Assembly (NCBI GenBank): GCA_022539475.1 | Contig: VCMS01000016.1 | Coordinates: 1-64,000 of the forward strand | Direction of reading: 5' to 3' | Length of the DNA: 64,000 nucleotides | Source: Gracilaria domingensis | Lineage: Eukaryota > Rhodophyta > Florideophyceae > Gracilariales > Gracilariaceae | In this document: in pieces, positions 1-9,208 of the stretch | Numbering within the stretch: position 1 is the stretch's first letter | How the letters are laid out: the number at the start of each line of letters is the position of its first letter | The notes under the pieces: model-generated | Seen by the model: only the letters and a program-made list of their open reading frames with translations | Databases searched by the model: none | What the model was told of the DNA's origin: nothing | Position numbers and translations under genes: made by a program

Positions 1-754
1 GTGCAAGAGGCAAAGATTGGTGGAAGAGGAGACGGTGAAAGGAGGTGTGGAGGGAAAGACGGAGAAGGGAAGTGTGGGAAGGGTGGCGGTGCAGAAGTGG
101 TCTCCTGTGACACCGAAGACAAAGGGTGGTGGGGTTGGGGATGGGAAGAGCCGTCTGAAGAAGAGGCGTAAGGAGATGAAGAAGGTGGTGGAGGAGGTGC
201 CGCGGGAGGGAGTGGGAGCTCCGGTGGTGACTGGGTTTAGGAGTGCGGCGGAGGTAGCGCGGACTGCGAAGGGGATTCTGAGGGGACAGGAGGAGAGAAG
301 GATGGGAGGGATTTGAAGCCGTTTTGGGGCGAGGCGGGTATACGAGAAGGGGGAGAGTTGTGCACCTGACTTCTACAAAATGAACGCGTGATGGGCGAGA
401 AATGGGTAAATAGCGGGGGTGGTGTGGACTGGGAAGAAGTGATGGGATGATTGAGGTGGGATGAGTTGCGATTGGCATTGCAACATGGGAGAAAATGGAA
501 ACGCAAACTAGCACGAGTGCAGTTTTGAGAGAGGGTCGCGGAAAAGAGTGAATGGGGTGGTGCGGCGAAGTAGAACCTCTACAAAAACTAGGGGACCCAA
601 GCACTAAACTGCGCGAAATGGAATTTAATATTCCAAAATTTCTTAATTTTTTGAGTGCCAGATTCTGCTACCCCCTCGCGCGCCCCAAATAGCCCCAAAA
701 CTAGCTTAGTTTCCAAAGCGAACAGACTATATTCCACTTTGCAGAACACAGACG
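1..754 (+). mobile_element. Right-end fragment of a P-family DNA transposon (X1)
   Basis: This stretch is nearly identical to 38,602-39,356, the right end of the complete copy X3, and to the reverse complement of 10,202-10,972. It carries the 3' part of the coiled-coil accessory gene followed by about 440 bp of non-coding tail, and stops at ACAGACG, where all copies diverge abruptly. The inverted motifs CAAAAACTAG and AACTAGCACGAGTG lie inside it as in the other right ends. The left part of this element is outside the window. Seen: shared sequence and common end point. Inferred: it is the terminus of one transposon family. Confidence 0.8.
2..316 (+). CDS. C-terminal part of P-family accessory coiled-coil protein (partial)
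   Basis: The frame is open from the window edge to a stop at 314-316 and matches the last 104 residues of the 309-residue protein at 37,989-38,918. The visible part is rich in Lys, Arg, Glu and Gly, with a basic patch (KSRLKKRRKEMKK) suggesting nucleic-acid binding. No known domain is recognised. Its repeated occurrence at element right ends suggests an element-encoded helper, which is inference. Confidence 0.6.
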   Translation, partial: CKRQRLVEEETVKGGVEGKTEKGSVGRVAVQKWSPVTPKTKGGGVGDGKSRLKKRRKEMKKVVEEVPREGVGAPVVTGFRSAAEVARTAKGILRGQEERRMGGI

Positions 755-786
755 TAGCGAACCTCGTCACCTCGAGCCCTTCCGCG

Positions 787-2478
787 ATGTCCAACGCACC
801 GAACGGCCCTCCGTCCTCGACGGCACGCATGCAAGTGTCCAACCCGCCGTTCCGGTCTGTACCTCTCCCGCAGTCGGCGGCTGCCTCCCAGCCGGGTTCT
901 TCCGGACAAGATCACGCTCCAGCTCAGGCTGGTCCCGCGCCCGTATGGGATTGGTTCAACGCCGAGATGCCAGCTACGCTGGGTGGATGGCCTACCGCAG
1001 GCGCGTTACGCATCCGGGATCCGCACCGGCACAGTTTCCTTTTTGCCCAGGCTCCCTGGTTTGACGCCGAAGCCGTTCGGGATACCGAGCTCGTCGACTC
1101 GTACGCTGTCGACGGTCAACTCCCTGGTGGGCTTCCTGCTGACGTTACCCGTTCATGGGACTGGATCGCCCGCGTTGCAGTTATACCGAGCTGCCTATTT
1201 GTAGGTCGAAACGAGACGAGGCAATTCGCTCGCAATGAGATGGCCCGCATTGGGTACGCGCGACACTTCCGAGCTCCGAACGAACATCCGGTGCCGGCAC
1301 AGTACCAGTACGATGTGGCACTTTACCAAACTTTCGGCGAGGTCGGCTACGGCGACCATCTAGCCAACGCGTTGGACGAAATTGACCGATATTCGGACAC
1401 CGTCAAGCCGCAGCAGGAGTTGATCCTGTGGGCGCGGCCGATCCTTCGCGCCGAGTTCCGGTTCCTTCGCCGTCCTGGACGGTCTCAATTTCATGAAGGC
1501 CTCCGATTCGAGAGGAAATGGCGTTCCCGCTTCGGGGTACTGGTGCCGTACCAGTGCACGGAGGTGGAACGCATTGCGCATCACTCCCATACTGGGCGAA
1601 ACCTGCCGCTGCCGTCATTCTGGCCTGCGGTCGAAGTCCCACAACGGTGTCACGTAGAGCTACCGCCCTGCCTAACTTACATAGGCTCGTACTTCATGAA
1701 CGATCCGCCTCGCGGCCTGTGGAGCATCCTGGCAACGGAATGGACCGTCCGCGTTGCGGCTTTCCTCCTCATCGAGGCATATGATTCGTACCGAGTTTGG
1801 TTCATCCCGGAGCTCATCCGGCAAGCGATCCGAGCGTTGGATCTCTCCGAGGTACTCGGCTCGGTTCGCAATGCGCGCGAAGCCACCGCGTTGGTGGACG
1901 TCATTGACCAGATTGGCTGGAATGAGGTGCCTGCTAGTCAGGTTTCCGACGGGTTTCGTCGGCAGTCGGACCGTTCTCCCGGACGGAACGTCAATGCCAG
2001 CGACTTCGTATACTTCGACCCATGGATTTGGGAGATAATTGGTCCCGCTGAGGCGGCTGGTCGCCGGCGAGAGGAGCGTCATATCCCGGAGGGGCACCCG
2101 CGTGGGTTCGTATACGTCGACGATGACGGTGATAACCCTGCAGAGGGAGGAAGTCCCATGGATGAGGGGAGCCCAGTGGGGGTTGCATCGGAGCCCGAAG
2201 CTACGGGAGATGACGACGAAGTCGTGATTGTTGACCCACCCGTTGTAGCGGCTCCCGCTCCGACCGGCCCGTGGGCTCAGGATGTAGCATCCGCCGTGGG
2301 CGGCAGTTCCTCTCTCACTCCGCGAGCGGCGGTCATTCGCGACTTCCTTCGAGGCGTGGGAGTGGCCGTTCCCGATACGGTGACCGACGAGTCGGAGTTG
2401 CAAGCAATAGCGGCACAGCGCTTCTCCGGGGCTCCCGGTAGTGGGGGCACCCCAGGTGCTGGACCGCCCGGCGCGTAA
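787..2478 (+). CDS. Unrecognised 563-residue protein
   Basis: A long uninterrupted frame; the open frame reaches back to 655, but codons before about 755 lie in the P-family transposon end, so the ATG at 787 is preferred. The first 70 residues are Ser/Pro/Ala-rich. A Trp-rich probably folded region follows at roughly residues 70-430, and an acidic Gly/Pro-rich tail carries the C-terminus. I recognise no family. It is markedly GC-rich compared with the transposon DNA around it and converges on the chromodomain frame downstream. It could be a host gene, transposon cargo or a structural gene of a decayed element. With X1 ending 32 bp upstream of the ATG, any promoter lies within transposon DNA. 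Confidence 0.5.
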   Translation: MSNAPNGPPSSTARMQVSNPPFRSVPLPQSAAASQPGSSGQDHAPAQAGPAPVWDWFNAEMPATLGGWPTAGALRIRDPHRHSFLFAQAPWFDAEAVRDTELVDSYAVDGQLPGGLPADVTRSWDWIARVAVIPSCLFVGRNETRQFARNEMARIGYARHFRAPNEHPVPAQYQYDVALYQTFGEVGYGDHLANALDEIDRYSDTVKPQQELILWARPILRAEFRFLRRPGRSQFHEGLRFERKWRSRFGVLVPYQCTEVERIAHHSHTGRNLPLPSFWPAVEVPQRCHVELPPCLTYIGSYFMNDPPRGLWSILATEWTVRVAAFLLIEAYDSYRVWFIPELIRQAIRALDLSEVLGSVRNAREATALVDVIDQIGWNEVPASQVSDGFRRQSDRSPGRNVNASDFVYFDPWIWEIIGPAEAAGRRREERHIPEGHPRGFVYVDDDGDNPAEGGSPMDEGSPVGVASEPEATGDDDEVVIVDPPVVAAPAPTGPWAQDVASAVGGSSSLTPRAAVIRDFLRGVGVAVPDTVTDESELQAIAAQRFSGAPGSGGTPGAGPPGA

Positions 2479-2628
2479 TTTTCCGGCTCGAGATCCCTGA
2501 CGGGCTGTAGTAGTCCGTAGTAGACCCTGATGATGAGGGGCGAACTCAAAAGTTAGAGGTAAACTTCTCCAGCCTTGCTGGCTTGGCTCACATTTTTCTT
2601 CCTGTTCTCCCTCTCCTCAGGGGGCAAT

Positions 2629-2950
2629 GCCTCGTTCGAGGCTGTTGCGAGTGGCCCACAAGAGAGGGCTAACTTTCCGCAGAAGCGGCTGTAACGGTAA
2701 AACTTCGTAGTCTTCTTTCCAGTGTCCTGGCTTCTTCTCCTTCTTCTTCTTCTTCTCCTTCTCCACTGTAAGTGGCTTCCGCGTTTCGCGGCTTGTCTGT
2801 TCAGCAAAAAGCTGTCCGCTTAGAGCGGCCTGGTCCGCCTGAGGCGGCTAAGTGATCTCGAGTTAACTTCAAGTTGCATCCGCTTGACGCGGCATATTCT
2901 TTCGTAATGCAATACTGTCCGCATGAGGCGGCATATTCCGTCTGAGACGG
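2629..2950. repeat. Cluster of short CCG...CGG hairpins
   Basis: Between the two convergent genes lie small stem-loops of one design: 2,677-2,688, 2,779-2,791, 2,816-2,828, 2,835-2,847, 2,880-2,892, 2,919-2,931 and 2,938-2,950. The last five are all 13 bases long and close to TCCGCNTGAGGCGGC, with 4-5 bp arms and a 3-5 base loop. A longer GCCTCG-TT-CGAGGC stem is at 2,629-2,642. The same design continues inside the chromodomain frame. A Pur/Pyr tract (CTT repeats) lies at 2,742-2,763. Confidence 0.75.
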
Positions 2951-2975
2951 CTGCGCTCAATAGGGACGTGGGTGG

Positions 2976-4195
2976 TCAACCCACTTGGGCCTTGTCCAGC
3001 GTAGCCGGTATCGGTGTCCGTGTGCGACGGTGGTACTGCAAGACCTTCGAGCGAGGCAAGTGCTCAATGGGCTCGTGCGTATCCTCTGAAGAGGCGTAGC
3101 CGTACCAACGAACTCGATACAGTAGTTCCCCGTCAGGGGCGTAGCCGTGACTTACCAGACGGTCAATGACATATTCCTCATCGAGAACACTCCGCTCTGT
3201 GTGCGGCTTGCTCGAAGAATCCTCTTTCGAGTCGTAGTCGTCGCTTCTCCCGTCGTGGGCATCGTCGTTCGTGATCGGCTTCCGTCCTGACGGCAGTACA
3301 TCCTGTACGCCAGGCTTTGGTCTTCGTGACCATGGTGATTTCCTGACAATCATGCTTTCAGATTCCTGGTTCTTCTCCCCATGCTGCTGGGCTGTGACCG
3401 TGCTTCGGTCTTCTCGAATAGCGAGCTTCCGGCGTCCCGGCACAATCTCCCGTTGCGACGTTGAACGGTCCGCAGAGCGGTGAGCCAGCGAGTGGTGTTC
3501 TGGCACGTGCCGTGGCGGCGGTTCGCCGCGCACTGCGGTTTGCGACACCTGCGCCTTTGCATGGCTGTCAAGAGCCGATTCAAATTCGGAATTTTTTGAA
3601 CCGTTTTTAGACGGCGCCAGGTCTGTGGCTGGCACGTGCCCGGCTTGCCCACTGTAATCCTCGGTTGGAGGCGGATCTCCCACGGAGCTCGACACTTGGC
3701 GCGCCGTGCACGCGTCGTCAGTGCTTGAGTGCTGCCCACTTGCTGTGGCTTGACTGTTCGCCACACTGGTGGTTGGTTCCGTCTTTTTGACGGCTTTGGC
3801 ACTCGGTGCTGCACCAAAATCTCCCGAAGTGGGGTCTGCCGTAACAGCACGGTTTTTTCGAACTAACTCTTCTGTCTCCGGACTTCCGGCTTTGCGATTC
3901 ACCATAGTGGTGCCTTCCACCTCAGCCTTCCGTGGTAACGGCGCGTCCTTCTCTTCCGGTCTTCCGGCTTCAATCGTCACCGAGGTGGCGTCCTTCTCAG
4001 AAGGCCTCCGCGAAACTGTGCGATCCCTCCGGCTTTCCGGCTGCAAATCACGTACCACATCGGTACTGTGCTCCCGTTCTTGGGCCTGCAAACGTAACTC
4101 CGTTCGCGACGGCGGTGGTGAGCGAGAGTGATCTTCCTCTTCTTGAGGCTTCCGCGGTAGCTGCGCGTCGTTCTCTTCTTTCCGGGTCTCCGGCT
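2976..4195 (-). CDS. Chromodomain protein, 5' end cut by the X2 transposon
   Basis: The frame is open from the X2 junction at 4,195 to the stop at 2,976; no credible ATG start is visible because the 5' part is missing. The first 300 or so residues are low-complexity, charged and disordered, with a repeated block around PLPRKAEVE and QLPRKPQEEE. The C-terminal 60 residues form a chromodomain: YVIDRLVSHGY, then LLYRVRWYGY, then EPIEHLPRSKVLQYHRR. A chromodomain at the extreme C-terminus followed by a short tail is typical of chromovirus (Ty3/Gypsy) polyproteins, so it may be the tail of an LTR fossil; a stand-alone chromodomain protein is the alternative. Confidence 0.5.
3282..4040. repeat. CCG...CGG hairpins embedded in the chromodomain reading frame
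   Basis: Inside the coding frame the small hairpins recur at 3,282-3,293, 3,429-3,440, 3,470-3,480, 3,515-3,529, 3,601-3,614, 3,779-3,793, 3,878-3,889, 3,930-3,941, 3,956-3,967 and 4,029-4,040. Arms are CCGN/NCGG, usually preceded by TT and followed by C. Because a coding frame stays open through them, they were either inserted in multiples of three or arose with the gene. Confidence 0.65.
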
Positions 4196-4627
4196 CGTCT
4201 GTCTCTTGCAGATGCTAGTTTTTGGCGAGGGTCGTCCAGAAATTGGCAAGGGTCGTCCAGTAAATTTTTTGAAAAAATATCGAGATCAATTATTTCAAAA
4301 TTTGCAAATAATTGCTTGGGTCGTCCAGAATCGCTGTGCAGTAAATACTGGTGGGTTTTCCACTCGTGCTAGTTCTTTAGTCGAGGGCTACCTGAACTGT
4401 ATTTCGCGAAGTCTAGGTTCAGTTTCCATTAAGGTGCACATTACACGATACCTTCTGCGGAATGATACCCTGCAACGCATGGAATACTAGTGCTAGTACA
4501 GATGATGCCCATTATGAAATCATACCGTTTTATTCGTATCTATTCTTCTATCGACCGCTTTTGCTAACCACTACTTCGCTATATTACATGTACCATATCC
4601 CCATGATGGAGCGGGTGTAGGCGCAAT

Positions 4628-4775
4628 CTGCGGCAGATGCCGCAGACTGCACGTCCACCATCGGCTGTATCGGTAGAACAAATACGCACTCCGAGAGGAT
4701 GAGGCGCGAAGCGCCTCATCCTCTCCGTTCCTCATGTAGGGAACCATGCCCAGATGCATGGTTCCCTACTTGAGG
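4628..4775. repeat. Three subterminal hairpins of X2
   Basis: Consecutive perfect or near-perfect inverted repeats: 4,628-4,645 (CTGCGGCA arms), 4,693-4,725 (15-bp arms, loop GAA) and 4,730-4,775 (arms GTAGGGAACCATGC, loop CCAGAT, with flanking pairs). All three are conserved in X3 at about 25,884-26,035, so they are part of the element. They could be transposase-binding or transcription-ending structures; the sequence does not say which. Confidence 0.8.
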
Positions 4776-4819
4776 AACCTGCACCTGCAACTCGTGAGCT
4801 ACGTACGCATCAAAAGTCA

Positions 4820-5337
4820 TTTACCTGTATACGCAAGCGGAAAGTATTCATAAGGTAGTCAATGATCCGTTGGATACATTTGAAATGCGATGGAACGTAC
4901 CATTGATAAAGCAAAACAGAAACGTTGCGCTAGAAAAGTCGAGGGACCTAGTAACTCGCAAAATGAAAAAGAAGAAGGAAAGGGATCGGTTAGATTACCA
5001 GCCCACCATCATCGTAAAGCGCGAAAGCTGTCGAAGCGAGAACTCACAACCAAGGACACCAAGAATGCCCATGCAGCAAACATACCTCAAGATGCGATAA
5101 ACGAAAGAGCAGCCTATGTCCCAACCAAGTACCAGAATCGCCTATCCCGAACAGCCAGAGATCGATCTTGAGAGACGAAATGAAATTGGTCGTTTACCTG
5201 TATACGCAAGCAGAAAGTATCCATATGTTAGTCAATGCTCCGTTGGATACAGTTGAAATGCGATAGAACGTACCATTGATAAGAGCAAAACAGAAAGGTT
5301 GCCCTAGAAAAGTCGAGGGACCTAGTAACTCGCAAAA
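4820..5337 (+). repeat. Two copies of a 145-bp subterminal direct repeat
   Basis: A block starting TTTACCTGTATACGCAAGC and ending AACTCGCAAA occurs at about 4,820-4,965 and again at about 5,190-5,337. X3 has the same pair at about 26,073-26,218 and 26,487-26,634. Direct subterminal repeats fit the known organisation of EnSpm/CACTA elements, where they bind a transposase-related protein; that function is inferred here. Confidence 0.75.
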
Positions 5338-5598
5338 GTAACCCAAAGCCTTTTTCCTGCCGTTTACATGTCGCAGAGCGCGAAGAGACGTGGTGAGGAT
5401 TGGTTAGTTTAGAACAAAGATACGTAGAAGGAAATGGAAGCACGTACGAAAAGACTGCACGGAAAGACTGCACGGAATACATCCGTGAGATACGGATGCT
5501 GTCCGCTTTATGGAGGCGTCCGACGAGGGCGGAGAAAGAGAATGAGGTACGCTTCATGTCCGCTTAATGGAATCCATTCTCAGCACGCTACTTCGTAA

Positions 5599-5664
5599 TC
5601 CGTCGTACTTTTTTCCGCCCTCGCATTTCGTAGCGAGTGCGAGGGCGGAAAAACGTACGACGGA
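5599..5664. repeat. Long inverted repeat upstream of transposase
   Basis: A 66-bp stem-loop: outer arms TCCGTCGTAC/GTACGACGGA and inner arms around CCGCCCTCGCA/TGCGAGGGCGG. The equivalent stem in X3 (27,203-27,275) keeps pairing although its inner arms have a different sequence. It lies about 365 bp before the transposase ATG. Confidence 0.8.
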
Positions 5665-6028
5665 GCGGAGTAGAACGCGAGGATGGCACGGATCACGACG
5701 GTAACAAAAGGTCGGACGTCGGACGGGCGGCGGCGGCGGCGGAGGGAAGAGATATATTTTTCTGTGCGAGATTGGACAATTGTACAGCGTACAACGTTGG
5801 GAAACCACAGGTTTATAACCAGTGGTAGATAATACGAGAAGTACACCCTTGTGTTGAGGTCGACGTGTACCTACGTTCCTTTTTGAACGAAAGCACGTGA
5901 TTTAAACTCAAAATATATTCTCCGTTCTGAGCAAGACGTCGATATTGACTGTCGCTCGACCTCCTTCTCCCTTCTGACGCCCTTCCCTTGCAGTCTTTGT
6001 CGTCGTTTCTCGTTCATTTCTTCTTCTC

Positions 6029-9000
6029 ATGGTCTACTACTGTACACATAAGAAGCGTGGGTGCCCCTTCGTTACTCGCCGAGGAGTCTTATCTCTTCAA
6101 CAGCATGTCAACCATTGCCCGTTTCGTCTGAAAGCAGCGCTGGAAGACGAAAATAGCCGGCCCATTCGGAGAAGCAAGCGTCTCAAGCTTTCCGCGCCCC
6201 CGCCCGCATCTTCCGAAACGGTCACTGCCCCTTGTCGCCTTCCCGAGCCTCCAGTGTCCGAGGACATCGTCGACCCCACTCCGTGCGCCCCTCCCATTCC
6301 GGACACTTTGCATTGTGTTTCTCCTTCCCCGGCTCCCGCGTCATTAGAGCGAGAACACGGAAGCAGTTCCCGCCCAGTGCCTTCTGAGGAGGCCCTTGGT
6401 GATTTGCATATGGATTATCTCACGGTTTGTCTGGCTTCAGTAGCTTCCAACCTTGGTCATCGTGAGGCGGACGAGCTAATTGGGCTACTTCGGGACCCGC
6501 GATTCTCGCAAAAGCGATTCAACAAGACCATAACAAGTTCCAAGCGCTGTACAGAACTGAAGAACGCCATTTTCGAACGATACGCCTCAAAGGACGGTTT
6601 CAATCGCAGAACTGTTTCGCCAGAAGGATGTAAGTTCAGCGCCACCCTCTACACGAGAGACCCCGTTCAGACACTTGTGAAACAGCTCCAGTTGGCTAAC
6701 AACGAAAACACATTCTTCCACCCTATTCCTCAGACGCACTCCACGAAAATATCTCACCCCATGTCCGGCTCTCTCGCAAGAGACGCCACCTCAAAACTTA
6801 AGGAAATGGTCATGGGCTCTTTGGATAGTAGAATAGTGTGGTACTCCCAAGAAATAAGTTACAGTGAATCTTTCGCAGGTCTTCTGCAGGTATACACCGA
6901 TAAGTCTTCAACAACTCTAAAGCAAACATCGGTTACCGCCTATCCTCTTCACCTCATATTTCTCAACTTCTCCGACGAGCTTCGCCGTAAGTGTATCCGT
7001 GATGACCTCACAGTAGTGGCATACTTCCTTACCACACTGATCGAGGTTTCCGCATCTGAAGCAGAGGCAATGCCATTTGTTTCTAGCAAGTCTCTACGCG
7101 AGTCCAGGATGCAAATCCTTCAAGAATCTCTTCGTCAAGTCCTGGAGCCCATTCTAAATCTCACGCAGAAAGGTTTTCAGTTCATCGGGGAAGACAAACT
7201 AAGTCGAGTGTGCCATCCTCTGCTTGCAAGTTATTGTGCGGATATTCCTGAGGCTAAGGACATTCTGTCCATTCTTCATGGGACCAAAACGGAAAGCCCG
7301 TGTCATAGATGCAAAGCCCCTCGCTCATCTTTATGCAGTCCTATTCCCACCTCATTCAACGGGCGTTCTCAAAAGCACACGAAAAGCATCCGAAAGACAT
7401 ACACAGCTATCTTGCAACATGCACAAAAAGACGAGGCGGAAAGACGTCCCCGTCGTGCGAGGGAGAGGAGATCTCAAGCGGATACTCTGATGCGTTCAAA
7501 TTCCATATCTCTCATTCCTTCGTTCCTCGAAACTTCCGTAAGCCTTGGAATGATCCCGGGATTGTCTCCATACAGTCTGTTCTCATTCGAACCATTACAC
7601 AACTTGCATCTCGGCATCTCAAAGTTGATAAAAACGGCCACAATCGAGAGACTGCAGTCAGACACCCTGTGCACCACAATAGGAACATCTGCATCGCGTT
7701 CATTTCGAACGATACGCACCCAACTCCTCAACCATGCAAACGCAATTCTAGCTGCCATAGAACGCGATTCTCCTGCCAAAGGTTTACATATCGATTTCTC
7801 CACGGAGGAGAAAGGCAAATCTTTGAATGGTATCTTCACGAAAGACGGTCTCCGTGGAATGCTGGAGGCCAAAAACTACAAAGCACTTGACATGGTCTTT
7901 CCCTTCATAGGAGCATTCTTTGACGTATGCTGTGGAGAACAGGACGTTGCCCCAATCACAACTGTTCTCTCTCAGTACTCGGACTTGCTCTCGACCTTAT
8001 TCAGATACAATCGTGACCCGTATTGGACTGAAAGCTCTCTCCTGTGTCTTAGTTCGGAGATTGAAGCCTTCAAGCGTTCCGCAACAAAGACTCTGGCGGA
8101 TTTTCATCCCTCCAGACTGGGAACTCTGAAGTTTTATCTTCTCGATCATCTCGTGGACGATATTCGCCGCCTGGGAAGTATCAAGTACTACGACGCAGAC
8201 ATATACGAACATGCACACCTGTTAATTAAGAGACACTACAAAAAGACGTCCAGAAGAACAGCAACGGCTGTGGAGGAGACTATTCGCTCCATTGAGCACG
8301 GACATGTTAGAAATCAATGGAATGGCAATACTCCTTACCAGCGTAATCCAGGTTTACCAGGAACTTCCACACAGCTTCCTCGGTTTGCAATGAGAAGGCG
8401 TTCTTTCACTTTACGAGCTCTTCAACATTGTGTTTCAAGTATGTCCAGTTCAAAAACATGGACTGCTGTTAGAGAGATGTTCTCAAGTAGAGACACAAGG
8501 TCGATTCTTGATCAAATTGGTGAACAGGCCCTTCCTCCTTTCCTCAGTCTCGTGAAAGAAACACTGGATGAGCACTCTATTACATACTTCCCAGAAAAGA
8601 CAAGGATAACTCTGGTGAATTCGGCCCTCGTGAAAGGTGGTTTCGTTCCGACTCTTGAACACTTCGATTCGTCTTCTAAGGCACTTAAGCTGGGACGACC
8701 CAAATACCCCATCATCCAACGTGTCTTCGCTTCTCCAGCATTTGGTCCCAGTAGAAAGCCAAATTTTTCCACTGTATTGGTAAGCGGAGAAGATTCAGAG
8801 ACTTGGGTTGCCCAGGTAGTCGCTCTGATTCGAATATCTCTCCTTGATTCTGCACTTACCGCACCAGAGGTGGCATTCGTCCGGTATTTCGAGATTTTAC
8901 CCCCCGCAACAAACATCGACCACATATTGAAATGCATATCTTTACGGTGGGCTACAAACGATGAAAAGAACCACACTCTTCCGTTCCCTCGTCATTCCAA

Positions 9001-9208
9001 AGCGGAGACTATCGTAGAGTTAACTCCTTGGTACGGGATGGTTCCGGCTTCTGCACTACAGGGAACTGTCCATGTTGTTCGATCAAACTACCCTGCTCCA
9101 CCTTTTTGTCCTCCACTTCAATGGTTTCAACACCGATTCTACATCAACCGATTCTATCACGATTCAGATGAAGGACCAACTGAGCACGTTGATTTTGTAC
9201 AGCCTTAA
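6029..9208 (+). CDS. EnSpm/CACTA (Plavaka-like) transposase, intact
   Basis: A single 1,059-residue frame from the ATG at 6,029. Residues 1-35 hold a Cys/His cluster (YCTHKKRGCPF, then QQHVNHCPF), a probable zinc-finger DNA-binding head, followed by a Pro/Ser-rich linker. The catalytic core resembles fungal Plavaka transposases: YTDKSSTTLKQTSVTAYPLH near residue 290, then LLASYCADIPEAKD followed by the zinc knuckle SPCHRCKAPRS near residues 410-440, FEPLHNLHLGISKL near 520, and a late HYKKTSRRTA segment. These match the order of blocks in that family. No stop interrupts it, so the copy may be recent, but its element lacks a right end. Its stop overlaps that of the opposite-strand gene in TTAA. 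Confidence 0.75.
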   Translation: MVYYCTHKKRGCPFVTRRGVLSLQQHVNHCPFRLKAALEDENSRPIRRSKRLKLSAPPPASSETVTAPCRLPEPPVSEDIVDPTPCAPPIPDTLHCVSPSPAPASLEREHGSSSRPVPSEEALGDLHMDYLTVCLASVASNLGHREADELIGLLRDPRFSQKRFNKTITSSKRCTELKNAIFERYASKDGFNRRTVSPEGCKFSATLYTRDPVQTLVKQLQLANNENTFFHPIPQTHSTKISHPMSGSLARDATSKLKEMVMGSLDSRIVWYSQEISYSESFAGLLQVYTDKSSTTLKQTSVTAYPLHLIFLNFSDELRRKCIRDDLTVVAYFLTTLIEVSASEAEAMPFVSSKSLRESRMQILQESLRQVLEPILNLTQKGFQFIGEDKLSRVCHPLLASYCADIPEAKDILSILHGTKTESPCHRCKAPRSSLCSPIPTSFNGRSQKHTKSIRKTYTAILQHAQKDEAERRPRRARERRSQADTLMRSNSISLIPSFLETSVSLGMIPGLSPYSLFSFEPLHNLHLGISKLIKTATIERLQSDTLCTTIGTSASRSFRTIRTQLLNHANAILAAIERDSPAKGLHIDFSTEEKGKSLNGIFTKDGLRGMLEAKNYKALDMVFPFIGAFFDVCCGEQDVAPITTVLSQYSDLLSTLFRYNRDPYWTESSLLCLSSEIEAFKRSATKTLADFHPSRLGTLKFYLLDHLVDDIRRLGSIKYYDADIYEHAHLLIKRHYKKTSRRTATAVEETIRSIEHGHVRNQWNGNTPYQRNPGLPGTSTQLPRFAMRRRSFTLRALQHCVSSMSSSKTWTAVREMFSSRDTRSILDQIGEQALPPFLSLVKETLDEHSITYFPEKTRITLVNSALVKGGFVPTLEHFDSSSKALKLGRPKYPIIQRVFASPAFGPSRKPNFSTVLVSGEDSETWVAQVVALIRISLLDSALTAPEVAFVRYFEILPPATNIDHILKCISLRWATNDEKNHTLPFPRHSKAETIVELTPWYGMVPASALQGTVHVVRSNYPAPPFCPPLQWFQHRFYINRFYHDSDEGPTEHVDFVQP

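Noticed and set aside
655-786. Start of the orphan gene at 655 or earlier
   Set aside because: Those codons lie mostly in the P-family terminus, which recurs elsewhere without the gene; the ATG at 787 is the first after the junction.
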